DNA of 64,000 nucleotides from Desulfonatronum thioautotrophicum. Its GTDB lineage: Bacteria > Desulfobacterota > Desulfovibrionia > Desulfovibrionales > Desulfonatronaceae. Position 1 is the stretch's first letter, and every line of letters starts with the position of its first letter. Where the stretch lies: contig NZ_KN882170.1 of assembly GCF_000934745.1 (NCBI RefSeq), positions 287,766-351,765 on the forward strand, given 5' to 3'. Shown here piece after piece: positions 38,751 to 47,474 of the stretch. A program made the translations under genes and the position numbers. The notes under the pieces were generated by a model. It did no database searches, had not been told where the DNA came from, and saw nothing but the letters and a program-made list of their open reading frames with translations.

Positions 38751-40730
38751 TCAGATCTTGCCCTGTTCCGTTGATGAATCGCCGCGATACAACAGGGCCA
38801 GCAGGGTGATGTCGTCAGATTGGGGGGCACCTGTTGCAAAACGATGCACCGACTCCATGATCCCGACGACCAGTTCCTCCGGGCTGGCCGCTGCCCTGGC
38901 CTGGATCTCCTGAAGCAACCTATCGTCGGAGTACAGTTCATCCCCCGGATTCTGGGCTTCGGTCACGCCGTCGGTATACAGCAAAAGCGTGTCCCCGGGA
39001 TGCAGATCGATCTTCCTGGTCTGAAAAATCGACTCCTCCATTCCCCCGAGAACCAGTCCCGGCGGCACGGTCATCCACTGCGGCGCCTGATCCTTGCGGA
39101 TCAAGACCGGAGGGTTGTGTCCGGCATTGGAGTAATGCATCACCCCGTTGCGCAGATCCAGAATGCCGCAGAACAGGGTCACGAACATGGAGGCCTCATT
39201 GCCCTGACAGAGTTCCACATTGACCTTGCCCAGTATCTCCGAGGGCTCCAGACCGTGCTCGGCAATGCCCTTCATCAGGGTCTTGGTCACGGCCATGAAC
39301 AGGGCCGCGGGCACGCCCTTGTCCGAGACGTCGCCCACTGAAAAAAACAGGTGGTGCTCGTCCAGGAAAAAGAAATCATAGAGATCGCCGCCCACATGAC
39401 GGGCCGGTTCCAGCAAGGCATGGAGATCGAAATCACTGCGTTCCTTGAGCGTGGGGAAGCGTCTGGGCAGGAAACTCATCTGGATGTTCCGGGCGATGAC
39501 CAGTTCGCTCTCGATCCGCTCCTTTGCCTTGGTGGTTTCGGTCAGGTTGGCGATGTAATCCAGCAAGGCCAGGCGCATCATGTCCACGGACCGCGTCAAC
39601 TGGCCGATTTCATCGTTGACCCTGACCGCTGGCATGGGAACATCCAGCTGACCCTTGGCGATTTCCCCGGTCGTGGCCACCAGACCATGCAGCGGCCTGG
39701 TGATGGACCTGGCAATGACGATCACCACCAGAACCAGGAGCAGAAAGCCGGCACCGCCGATCAGGGACGTAAACCGATTCAGGGCGGCAATGTCCGCATA
39801 AATTTCTGCCTTGGGGACCAACATGCCCAGGGCCCAGCCCGTGGAGGGGACGGGCGTGAAGTAGAGCCTGGACGGCTGACTGGTGTGCGGGTTGATCAGA
39901 TCCACATCCCCCTCCTCGCCGCTGATCATCCGGTTGGCGATTTCGTGGAGTTCCGGGATGCCCAGTTCAGCGGCCACGTCGAAAGCGGTTTTCCGGTAGA
40001 TCCATTCCGGATTGGGGTGGGACAAGAATTGCCCGCTGCGGCTGATGAGCATGGCATGGCCGCTTTCGTAGATGGTCAGGGCGGCAATCCGGCGCGTCAG
40101 ATGTTCCAGGGAGACGTCCGCGGTGCTCACCCCCAGAAAGACCATTTCGGCATCGCTGGAGCGGTAAATCGGCACGGAATGGGTGACCATCATGGCATTC
40201 CCGCCGCCCTCGTCGAAATAGGGCTCGCTCCATACTGACCGACCATGCATCCTTGGTTCGTTGTACCAGTCCTGGCCAAAATAGTTATAGGCCGGGTCCG
40301 TCACATCGCTGGTTATCAGTCGACCCTCCTGGTCCCGAAAAACGTACGGAGCGAAAAAGCGCTGGTCCGGCCTGGTGCCATGGGGCTCCAAGGCGACGCT
40401 GGCCCCGTAGATGTCCGGATTGCGGGCCAGCAGGTCATGGAGCATGGAAACAAGCTCCTGCTCAGAAGGCGTTTGCCGCTCCACGTACAACGCCAGAAAG
40501 CCGGGGACATCCTCCACCCTTTTCAAGGCGGCTTCCAAACGCTGAACCAGATTTTGCGCCAATCCGGTCGCTTCTGAACGAGCGGTCTTCAGCATCATCT
40601 CCCTAGCGAGATGATGGTTGTAGAAAAAAACCAGCGCGAAGATCAGGCCCGTGCTTCCCAAAACAAACAGGGCCAGACGGACGGCAAGTCGCTGTTTACG
40701 GGAAGGAGATGTCCTGGTCATGGATGGCAC
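38751..40730 (-). CDS. Membrane sensor with dCache, HAMP and SpoIIE-type phosphatase domains
   Basis: 659 residues. A first membrane helix (LALFVLGSTGLIFALVFFYN) and a second near residue 335 (FLLLVLVVIVIA) flank a periplasmic dCache-like sensor (FGQDWYNEPRMHGRSVWSEPYFDEGGGNAMMVTHSVPIY). A HAMP domain (SITRPLHGLVATTGEIAKGQLD) and a coiled coil lead to a RsbU/SpoIIE PP2C phosphatase: ARHVGGDLYDFFFL, FSVGDVSDKGVPAALFMAV, YSNAGHNPPVL, LLYTDGVTEAQN, QSDDITLLAL, with metal Asp residues present. Such proteins usually dephosphorylate anti-sigma-factor antagonists, but none is encoded nearby. It is the first gene of the three-gene operon. The stretch after it to 41111 is gene-free. Confidence 0.9.
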   Translation of the reverse strand: MPSMTRTSPSRKQRLAVRLALFVLGSTGLIFALVFFYNHHLAREMMLKTARSEATGLAQNLVQRLEAALKRVEDVPGFLALYVERQTPSEQELVSMLHDLLARNPDIYGASVALEPHGTRPDQRFFAPYVFRDQEGRLITSDVTDPAYNYFGQDWYNEPRMHGRSVWSEPYFDEGGGNAMMVTHSVPIYRSSDAEMVFLGVSTADVSLEHLTRRIAALTIYESGHAMLISRSGQFLSHPNPEWIYRKTAFDVAAELGIPELHEIANRMISGEEGDVDLINPHTSQPSRLYFTPVPSTGWALGMLVPKAEIYADIAALNRFTSLIGGAGFLLLVLVVIVIARSITRPLHGLVATTGEIAKGQLDVPMPAVRVNDEIGQLTRSVDMMRLALLDYIANLTETTKAKERIESELVIARNIQMSFLPRRFPTLKERSDFDLHALLEPARHVGGDLYDFFFLDEHHLFFSVGDVSDKGVPAALFMAVTKTLMKGIAEHGLEPSEILGKVNVELCQGNEASMFVTLFCGILDLRNGVMHYSNAGHNPPVLIRKDQAPQWMTVPPGLVLGGMEESIFQTRKIDLHPGDTLLLYTDGVTEAQNPGDELYSDDRLLQEIQARAAASPEELVVGIMESVHRFATGAPQSDDITLLALLYRGDSSTEQGKI

Positions 40731-40781
40731 CCATATATGTTGAAAAAAAGTAATTATTCAGCTCACCGGTGCGAAAGCGGA

Positions 40782-40929
40782 CTGGATACCCGCTCCCCGT
40801 CTGCACGAGGACAGGCTTCGCGGGTATGACTTACTCGGTGGCCGCATGGAAAATACAAGTCATTCCCGCGGAGGCGGGAATCCACTGCCGGAATGAGGCT
40901 ATACCCAGGATCTGCTGAATAGTTACGAA
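40782..40929. repeat. Dispersed 146-bp intergenic repeat, copy 1
   Basis: Begins CTGGATACCCGCTCCCCG and ends near GAATAGTTACGA. It matches 47290-47435 almost base for base over its first 50 bases and closely over the rest. An internal palindrome is CATTCCCGC / GCGGGAAT. It lies in the gene-free 40731-41111 stretch, which also holds the tandem repeats listed next. Confidence 0.85.
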
Positions 40930-40992
40930 AAAATCCTTATCCACAGTGATGGCCGATGTGTTCGCGATGTTAAGGACTTCTCCCGGTATTTT

Positions 40993-41025
40993 CATCGAAA
41001 TCGAGATCTAGATCGAAATCGACCA
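40993..41025. repeat. ATCGAAATCGA-type repeat
   Basis: Near-tandem copies of ATCGAAATCGA in both orientations around the palindrome AGATCTAGATC. A fuller version of the same sequence lies at 45825-45898. Confidence 0.55.
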
Positions 41026-41056
41026 GAGATTATCATCTCTCAAGTCCTCTGATTTC

Positions 41057-41103
41057 CGTCATCCGTCCTCTGTCATCCGTCATTCGTCATCCGCCCTCTG
41101 TCG
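41057..41103. repeat. Imperfect tandem GTCATCC repeat
   Basis: Repeated units of the type CCGTCATCCGTC with TCTGTC variations, about six imperfect copies. It ends 8 bases before the stop of the PqiC-like gene. Confidence 0.55.
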
Positions 41104-41111
41104 GGTCTAGC

Positions 41112-41708
41112 TCACAAGACCCGTTCCAATTCCTCGGCGATGACGCGGCTCAGCTCGGCGATGGTCCGACTCAGGGCGGCGACATAGTCCTCATGGGTTT
41201 CCGACTGTGTCTGCTCGTGAAAAGAGAAGCCTCGTCCGACAACGGTCTGTTTTCCATCGTCGCTGAAGACACTCCACCGCCCGCTCAGAATGACCTCGCC
41301 CCCCAGTTCTCCCTCGAAGCGCTGCACGTCCACCCCGACCTGAAACCGCAAGGGGAGTCCAAAATTTTGGCTGGTATTGATGATGCCGTCGGTCTGCAGG
41401 AGGTGCGAGAGGTTCTGGACCAGGATTGCTGTAATATTCACCCGCAGCGGTTCCGCCCAACGGTGAAACTCATTCAGGTCCAACGTATTCTCCCCGGTCC
41501 GGGTCACGATCTGGGGTCTGTCCAGATAGTCCGGGACCCTGACAGGTAAAATGCCGATCAGTCCGTCCCCGGCAGCCAGCTGTGGCAAGGATTGCGGGCT
41601 GAGCAGATAGAAGTCCGCCGGTTGGCTGCGCATCGTTGTGCATCCCGTTAAACAGGCCACTGTCAGGCACAGGAAGGTAAAAAGAGCGCAAAGTGTGTAG
41701 TTTTTCAT
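41112..41708 (-). CDS. PqiC/ABC-type transport auxiliary lipoprotein
   Basis: 198 residues. The lipobox is in LTVACLTGCTTM, then FYLLSPQSLPQ and IGILPVRVPDYLDRPQIVTRTGENTLDLNEFHRWAEPLRVNITAILVQNL, which is the PqiC (DUF330) family of outer-membrane lipoproteins that work with MCE transport systems. It ends the operon MlaE - MlaF - MlaD - PqiC-like; the MCE gene stops 2 bases before its ATG. This gives the Mla-type core a Pqi-type outer-membrane partner. Confidence 0.85.
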   Translation of the reverse strand: MKNYTLCALFTFLCLTVACLTGCTTMRSQPADFYLLSPQSLPQLAAGDGLIGILPVRVPDYLDRPQIVTRTGENTLDLNEFHRWAEPLRVNITAILVQNLSHLLQTDGIINTSQNFGLPLRFQVGVDVQRFEGELGGEVILSGRWSVFSDDGKQTVVGRGFSFHEQTQSETHEDYVAALSRTIAELSRVIAEELERVL

Positions 41709-41710
41709 GA

Positions 41711-42781
41711 CTAATTGCCCCTTGGGCTGCCCTTGCCCCGCAGCAGGGACTCGGGGTGTCGGTCCAGTTGATCGGCCAGGTTGCGCAGACTCATGGCCAT
41801 TTTTTCTATCTCCCGCAGCGTTTCCCGGACCTGAAACATCAATGCGGAGTCCGCCCTGGCGGAGACCCGCAGTTCCGCGACCAAACCCTCCACGTTTTCG
41901 ATCATTCCGGAAACCGTGGCCAGCGTCTCCTGGAAGTCCCGCGACGCTTCACTGATGTTTTCGCCGGCCAAGTGGATCACAGAGCGCCCATCGCCCACGG
42001 CCTGGTTCAAATTCGTCCCCAGGGCCACGATCTGCTCGTTCGCGCGGCCGATCAGTGTTCTGGAATCGCGCAGCGTTGCCGTCAATTCGGTGCTCAAAGG
42101 CTGGACCTGAGCATCCACGTTGCGAATCAGATGTTGCACATCCTGGACAACCGCGTTGATGTTCACGATGGCCTGGCCGAATTCCGGGGTTTCAACAACA
42201 GCCGCGATACTCTCAAGACTTCGGTTGATGTTTTCCATGATTTCATGGAGAGGAATCTCCTGCAGCGTCTGGGCCAGGGCCTGCAACGCCGTCGGGATGG
42301 TGGGGATCTCCGGAGTCTCCGGATCAACATTGGTGTAGACCGCGGGCCTGTCCGGGAAGAAATCCAGCCCAATGCCCAGTTGTCCGGTGACCAGGCTCTG
42401 CATTTCCAGCCTGGCCCGCAGCCCGCGCTCCACCAGCCCGGCCATTACCTCGGCGTGTGTGGCGCCGCGCTGGAGCAATGCATCGTAGGTGTTACGACCC
42501 AGGGTGCCTTTGAGAAACTGCACGAAAACCAGGACGATAATATCCTGCTCCTCGATGTCGAAATGAATCCGGACGTCGCTGACCTCGGCCACCCGCACCC
42601 CGCGGAAGTTCACCGGGGCGCCGACGTTCAGCCCGCTGACCGTCCCATCGAAGACCAGGACATAAGTGAATCGTTCCTGGAAAAACCTCCCGGAACCAAG
42701 GACCCCGACAGCCAGGACAATCAGGGCCACCGCACCCATCACGAACAGGCCGATCATGGTCTTGTTTGGCGCTTTGCTCAT
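41711..42781 (-). CDS. MCE-family substrate-binding protein (MlaD-like)
   Basis: Inner-membrane-anchored protein that forms a ring for lipid transfer. Residues 8-30 are the anchor (MIGLFVMGAVALIVLAVGVLGSG), residues 40-120 the MCE domain (YVLVFDGTVSGLNVGAPVNFRGVRVAEVSDVRI), and the rest is a long helical region with amphipathic heptads. The open frame starts with GTG at 42793; ATG at 42781 (MSKAPNK) has TGGGGTGG upstream and is preferred. It lies 27 bases after the ATPase gene. Confidence 0.9.
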   Translation of the reverse strand: MSKAPNKTMIGLFVMGAVALIVLAVGVLGSGRFFQERFTYVLVFDGTVSGLNVGAPVNFRGVRVAEVSDVRIHFDIEEQDIIVLVFVQFLKGTLGRNTYDALLQRGATHAEVMAGLVERGLRARLEMQSLVTGQLGIGLDFFPDRPAVYTNVDPETPEIPTIPTALQALAQTLQEIPLHEIMENINRSLESIAAVVETPEFGQAIVNINAVVQDVQHLIRNVDAQVQPLSTELTATLRDSRTLIGRANEQIVALGTNLNQAVGDGRSVIHLAGENISEASRDFQETLATVSGMIENVEGLVAELRVSARADSALMFQVRETLREIEKMAMSLRNLADQLDRHPESLLRGKGSPRGN

Positions 42782-42808
42782 GAACCACCCCACAACAAGT
42801 CAGGCATG

Positions 42809-43564
42809 TTATTTTTCTCCGCGAGTCAGGAATTTGTGGACGTTGGGATTGGGGGGAGCGGCCAGCAGTTTGTTCGGGTCTCCGCTGGCGGTCATGGTCC
42901 GCGCTTCCACGTCCAGAAAGACGGAATTGTTGCCGATGGCGAAAATGCTGGCCAGCTCATGGGTCACGATGACGATGGTCGTGTTCAGGCTGGCCCGGAG
43001 TTCCAGGATCAGGTCGTCCAGCAGGCGGGCACTGACCGGATCCAGCCCCGCCGACGGCTCGTCAAAAAAGAGGATGTCCGGATCCAGGGCCATGGCCCTG
43101 GCCAGGGCGGCCCGTTTCTTCATCCCCCCGCTGATCTCCGAGGGGTAGAAATCCTCGAACCCGGCCAGACCTACCAGGGCCAGCTTCAGGGCCACGACCT
43201 CCCTGATCTGCCCCGGCTTGAGCTTGGTGTACTGCTCCAGGGGCAGGGCGATATTTTCAGCCAGGGTCATGGAACTCCACAGCGCCCCGCTCTGGTAGAG
43301 CATCCCAAACCGTCTCTGGATCGACTCCCGTGTCTGGGCGTCCGCGTCCCAATAATTCGTGTCCCCATAGCAGACCTGTCCCCGGGAAGGGCTTTTCAGA
43401 CCGACCAGGATCTTGAGCAGCGTGCTTTTCCCGCACCCGCTGCCGCCCATGATGATGAAGACGTCCCCCCGGTTCACCGTGAAGGTCAGGTCGCGCATCA
43501 GCACGAAGTCCCCGTAGCCCATCTCCAGGTTCGTCACGGTAATGGCCGGTTCGGGCACGGTCAT
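42809..43564 (-). CDS. MlaF-like ABC transporter ATPase
   Basis: Energises the MCE transport system. Walker A GGSGCGKST, signature ISGGMKKRAALARAM, Walker B ILFFDEPSAGLDP and VIVTHEL are all present. The start at 43564 (MTVPEPAITV) overlaps the permease stop as ATGA; the open frame extends back to 43699 but that part is antisense-like and not part of the family. 251 residues, the usual length. Confidence 0.93.
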   Translation of the reverse strand: MTVPEPAITVTNLEMGYGDFVLMRDLTFTVNRGDVFIIMGGSGCGKSTLLKILVGLKSPSRGQVCYGDTNYWDADAQTRESIQRRFGMLYQSGALWSSMTLAENIALPLEQYTKLKPGQIREVVALKLALVGLAGFEDFYPSEISGGMKKRAALARAMALDPDILFFDEPSAGLDPVSARLLDDLILELRASLNTTIVIVTHELASIFAIGNNSVFLDVEARTMTASGDPNKLLAAPPNPNVHKFLTRGEK

Positions 43565-44712
43565 ATGTTCAGCACCTCGCACATGAAGGTGATGACTGCC
43601 GTGGCCACGATAATCGCCACGATGCTGGTGACCACGGCTCTGGTCGCCGCTGCGCCCACGTCGGAAGCGCTCCTGCCGCACTGCATCCCGCGCAGGCAAC
43701 TGGCCAGGGCCACCAGCACGCCGAAGACCAGGCTATGGAACAGTCCGATCCAGAAGGTGGTCAGGGTCAGGGCCTCCTGGGTCCGGGTCAGGTATTCGAC
43801 GGGGTTGATGCCCAGCATGCCCACGCCCACGACAAACCCTCCCAGGATGCCCATCAGGTCGGCATAGACGCAGAGCAGGGGCATCATGATGATCAGGGCA
43901 ATCATCCGTGGCAGGACCAGAAACTCCACAGGGGAAATGCCCATGGTTTTCAGGGCATCGATCTCCTCGTTGACCTGCATGGTCCCGATCTGGGCCGCGA
44001 ACGCCGCCCCGGTCCGGCCGGCCATGATGATCCCGGTCATGACCGCCCCCATCACCCGGACCATACCAATGGCCACGGCGTCGGCCACGAACACCTCGGC
44101 GCCGAACATTCTGAGCTGGATGGCCCCCACGAACCCCAGAATCAGCCCGACCAGCAGACTGATCAAGGAAACGATGGGCAGGGCCTGGCTGCCGCACTCC
44201 TGGAGGAGCAGGGAGAGGTCCGAGCGGCGGAAGGTGGCCTTGCCCCGGAGCAGGCGGGCGAAGGCAATGGCCGTCTCCCCGAGGAAGTCCACGGTCTCCC
44301 GCGTGGAGCGCCAGACCGAGAGGGCCTGGGAACCGACGCGGGGCAGGAAGGGCTCGCGCCCGCTCTCCTTCCTGGCTCCCGCTCGCGCGGGAACCGCCCT
44401 GGCCAGGGCCAGCAGGCGTCGCACCCCCTCGGGCAACGCGTCCGCGCTGACCTGAATCCCGGACGTGGAGCCGTGCTCGACAATCTTGATCAGAAAGGTC
44501 AGCAGCCCGCTGTCCCATCCGCTGATTCCCCGGTCCTCCAGGACCACGCCGCGTGACGGCTGCCTGGCATCGATGGCCTGGAGCAAGGGTTCAGCGGAAG
44601 GCAGTCCCTGCTCCAGTCTCCAGTCCCCGGAAAGCCCAACAGCCAGGGTCTCCCCGGACCAGTCCATGGATATTCGGGAGTCCAAAGGGACGCTCTGTTC
44701 GCGAGTGCTCAT
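43561..44712 (-). CDS. MlaE-like permease with N-terminal STAS domain
   Basis: 384 residues counting from the GTG, or 383 from the preferred ATG at 44712. Residues 10-110 are a STAS-like domain (SGDWRLEQGLPSAEPLLQAI ... VVLEDRGISGWDSGLLTFLIKIVE), the role MlaB plays as a separate protein. The remainder is the MlaE permease: LISLLVGLILGFVGAIQLRMFGAEVFVADAVAIGMVRVMGAVMTGIIMAGRTGAAFAAQIGTMQVNEEIDALKTMG and HSLVFGVLVALASC. It starts the operon; a 7-base tandem repeat lies 25-101 bases upstream. Confidence 0.92.
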   Translation of the reverse strand: MSTREQSVPLDSRISMDWSGETLAVGLSGDWRLEQGLPSAEPLLQAIDARQPSRGVVLEDRGISGWDSGLLTFLIKIVEHGSTSGIQVSADALPEGVRRLLALARAVPARAGARKESGREPFLPRVGSQALSVWRSTRETVDFLGETAIAFARLLRGKATFRRSDLSLLLQECGSQALPIVSLISLLVGLILGFVGAIQLRMFGAEVFVADAVAIGMVRVMGAVMTGIIMAGRTGAAFAAQIGTMQVNEEIDALKTMGISPVEFLVLPRMIALIIMMPLLCVYADLMGILGGFVVGVGMLGINPVEYLTRTQEALTLTTFWIGLFHSLVFGVLVALASCLRGMQCGRSASDVGAAATRAVVTSIVAIIVATAVITFMCEVLNI

Positions 44713-44737
44713 CACAGTCGGTATATGCCTCTGTTAC

Positions 44738-45201
<464 letters not shown>

Positions 45202-45296
45202 CCTCGCCCTCCCTTTCGTTCTTGCACCGGATTATCCTACTGCCCATGTCTCTGACCCGCGCAGTCTGTCAATGCCCTGCTTGCGTCTCGACTCCA

Positions 45297-45725
45297 TTAT
45301 ACCCCCTTCCACGCCCGGAGGTCCGCGCTCCACTTTCCGGCGCCGGAGACCAGCACCGCCACGCAGGCCAGCAGGACCACGATCGGCAGGGCCAGGGGCG
45401 GCTCCATCGGTCCCGGCCAGTCTTCGATCACGACCTTGCTGTACGTGGCCACCAGCATCGCGATCATCGCCACGAACGCGCCGAGGCGCGCAAGGTACCC
45501 AAACCCCAGCGACAGCCCGGACACCACCATCAGCATCGGCGCCAGGAAGTAGTTGATCCCGGGAAACGGAATCCCCGCGCGTTCCAGGATCTCCATCAGC
45601 GGCGTCATCCCCGTCAGATGGAATGCGCCGAACACGGTCAGCGGCAGCGCCGCGATCAGCCGGGGAACCAGCACCCACCTCGCCTCCCCGGTCTTTCGCA
45701 GCCACATCAATCCCGTCATTTCCAT
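45297..45725 (-). CDS. DoxX-family membrane protein
   Basis: 142 residues with about four membrane helices: LIAALPLTVFGAFHLTGMTP, YFLAPMLMVVSGLSLGFGYL, ARLGAFVAMIAMLVATYSKVVIE and LALPIVVLLACVAVLVSGAGKWS, ending in the usual DoxX GAGKWSAD. Start at 45725: AAGGAGG lies 7 bases upstream; an ATG at 45731 is too close to it. The family is linked to redox or membrane stress in some bacteria, but no specific role can be given here. Confidence 0.75.
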   Translation of the reverse strand: MEMTGLMWLRKTGEARWVLVPRLIAALPLTVFGAFHLTGMTPLMEILERAGIPFPGINYFLAPMLMVVSGLSLGFGYLARLGAFVAMIAMLVATYSKVVIEDWPGPMEPPLALPIVVLLACVAVLVSGAGKWSADLRAWKGV

Positions 45726-45824
45726 CCTCATACCTCCTTGGTCTCTCAATACCCCCGGTGTCATCTTTCCTTCCCCTATGCCTCTGGGCAGATTAATTCT
45801 CGAACCACGGACGCCCTGGATCGG

Positions 45825-45898
45825 CATCGAAATCGAAATCGGTATCGAAATCGGAAGGTTACCAGAAATCGACTTCGATCACGATTTCGATTTCGATG
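45825..45898. repeat. Inverted repeat built of ATCGAA units
   Basis: CATCGAAATCGAAATCG (45825-45841) and its exact complement (45882-45898) are 17 bp each and are separated by 40 bases, with further ATCGAAATC copies between. It lies in the gene-free stretch 45726-46239, which also holds the repeat at 46048. Confidence 0.75.
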
Positions 45899-46047
45899 AT
45901 TGCTGGACCACCCTTGGGGGGCGACTTGAACAGCCTGCAATCTACCTCTCTGAAGGATAGTTTTTACAGAAAACAAAATGGGGATGGTTCACATCTGATT
46001 GACACATTGGCATCTTGTTCCAGATGATCATGCGCATAATCGCAATA

Positions 46048-46170
46048 TGTAGGGGCAGGCCTTGCGCCTGCCCTTTGCCCAGATAATCATAGCGGCACGG
46101 TTGATCATTTGTTCGTCGTACCTCTCCGTTGCCTCGCCCATCCAGGGTAGCCGCAAGGGCTGCCCCTACA
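46048..46170. repeat. Composite palindromic element, GTAGGGGC family
   Basis: The ends are inverted: TGTAGGGGCAGGC at the left and GCTGCCCCTACA at the right. Each end is also a hairpin (GGGCAGGC/GCCTGCCC at 46053-46073; GGGTAGCC/GGCTGCCC at 46145-46165). No ORF lies between. Looks like a REP/BIME-type unit. Confidence 0.75.
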
Positions 46171-46239
46171 GATGCGCATTTTCACGGCAACAAAGAGTGT
46201 CAACCTGTTTCTCCCGCAAAATACCCCTGCATTGACCCG

Positions 46240-47163
46240 CTAAGCCCAATGCGCCTCTCCGGTCAGACAGATGGAGAGCCATGTCTCTTCCATTTTCAGG
46301 CCGAGTGCGTTCCAGATGCGCTCCCTGAGCTGGTCCTGTTCGGGGATGGTCTGCAGGGTGAAATTCGGGCCGACCACGATATCCAACTCGATGAACCGGA
46401 TGCGTCCGGTCTTGACCACGTGATGCACATAGCGGGTGATATCGTACTCCGTGCTGATGGCATCCATCACCTTTTCAAGACGCAGAGTCACCTCGTCATC
46501 CACGGCACTCATCAAAAGCACTTCACGCAGGCTGCGCCGCAGAATGGCGACGGGCATGGGCATGGCCAAAAGCGCCATTGCGGCCACCAGCACCGGGTCC
46601 GCATAGAGGGCCCAGACGCCGCGGGCCGGTTCCGCAAGCAGGGGCAGCACGGCAAAGCCCAGCAGGGTCACCATGCTGAACCCGAAATCGATCAGCCATT
46701 CACGGGCGTCAGCCTCCACCAGGGCCGAATTGATCCGGCGGGCCACCTTGCGTTCATGGTACCAAAGGGCCAGGGAGACCGTGCCGCTCAGGAGACCGAA
46801 AACGACGACCCCTTCCGCGCTGACCGCATTGCCGCCGGCGCGGATGCGTTCGATACCGTTGATCAGGGCGTAGAGGCAGATCAGCAGGACCAGGAAGCTG
46901 TTTACGCTCAGAACAAGCGGCTCCACGTGGGAGTAGCCGTACGGGAAACGCCGATTTTCCGGCTGCGCGACAACTTTGGCCGCCATCAGGTTCAGCCCGG
47001 CCCCGATGAGGCTCAACAGGGAAAAGATGCCGTTCAGGATCACGACGTCGGATTCCAGGTAAAGGCCGTAGGCAAGGCTGCCCACGGCCACCAGGACGAC
47101 CCCGTAGATCGAGAGAGTCAGCGTTCGCTGTTCCAGCCGACTGGCGGCTTGTTGATTGAGCAT
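46240..47163 (-). CDS. CDF-type cation transporter
   Basis: 307 residues. Six predicted membrane helices: LSIYGVVLVAVGSLAYGLYL, ILNGIFSLLSLIGAGLNLMAAKVV, VLSVNSFLVLLICLYALING, VVVFGLLSGTVSLALWYHER, WLIDFGFSMVTLLGFAVLPLL, DPVLVAAMALLAMPMPVAIL, then a cytoplasmic domain with DEVTLRLEKVMDAI and VHHVVKTGRIRFIELDIVVGPNF typical of CDF C-termini. The transport-site ligands are changed: the TM2 D-x3-D place reads N-G-I-F-S and the TM5 H-x3-D place reads E-W-L-I-D. Metal specificity cannot be inferred. Start has no clear ribosome site. Confidence 0.78.
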   Translation of the reverse strand: MLNQQAASRLEQRTLTLSIYGVVLVAVGSLAYGLYLESDVVILNGIFSLLSLIGAGLNLMAAKVVAQPENRRFPYGYSHVEPLVLSVNSFLVLLICLYALINGIERIRAGGNAVSAEGVVVFGLLSGTVSLALWYHERKVARRINSALVEADAREWLIDFGFSMVTLLGFAVLPLLAEPARGVWALYADPVLVAAMALLAMPMPVAILRRSLREVLLMSAVDDEVTLRLEKVMDAISTEYDITRYVHHVVKTGRIRFIELDIVVGPNFTLQTIPEQDQLRERIWNALGLKMEETWLSICLTGEAHWA

Positions 47164-47289
47164 GGGAATAAATGGCGGTTGCCGGAGGTCTTGGGATCAG
47201 AATCGCCAGATCAGGTTCAGGGCGAGAACATGAACGGAGTTCTAATGCAAGACTTTACGTATCTACTCAGTTCATCTGAGTAATGCGGC

Positions 47290-47435
47290 CTGGATACCCG
47301 CTCCCCGTCTGCACGAGGACAGGCTTCGCGGGTATGACTGATTCGGAGGCGGCGTGGTAAAACAAGTCATTCCCGCGAAAGCGGGAATCCAGTGCCGGAA
47401 TGAGGATTTGCTCACGATGTGCTGAATAGTTACGA
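47290..47435. repeat. Dispersed 146-bp intergenic repeat, copy 2
   Basis: Second copy of the element at 40782, in the same orientation. It fills much of the gene-free stretch 47164-47474. Its embedded palindrome (CATTCCCGCG/CGCGGGAATC) translates on the reverse strand to HWIPAFAGMT, a peptide often predicted by mistake from such repeats. Confidence 0.85.
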
Positions 47436-47474
47436 CTTTACCCTTGACCCGGCATACCTCTCTCTCATCCAGGT

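Noticed and set aside
43565..43699. Longer N-terminus for the MlaF-like ATPase
   Set aside because: It overlaps the permease gene in another frame and reads as an Arg/Gly/His-rich shadow; the ATGA start at 43564 fits the family.
41756..43867. A 703-codon plus-strand open frame
   Set aside because: Antisense to the MCE, ATPase and permease genes, which have clear family motifs; composition is that of a shadow frame.
46129..47283. A 384-codon plus-strand open frame
   Set aside because: Antisense to the CDF gene, whose membrane helices and C-terminal domain are clear.
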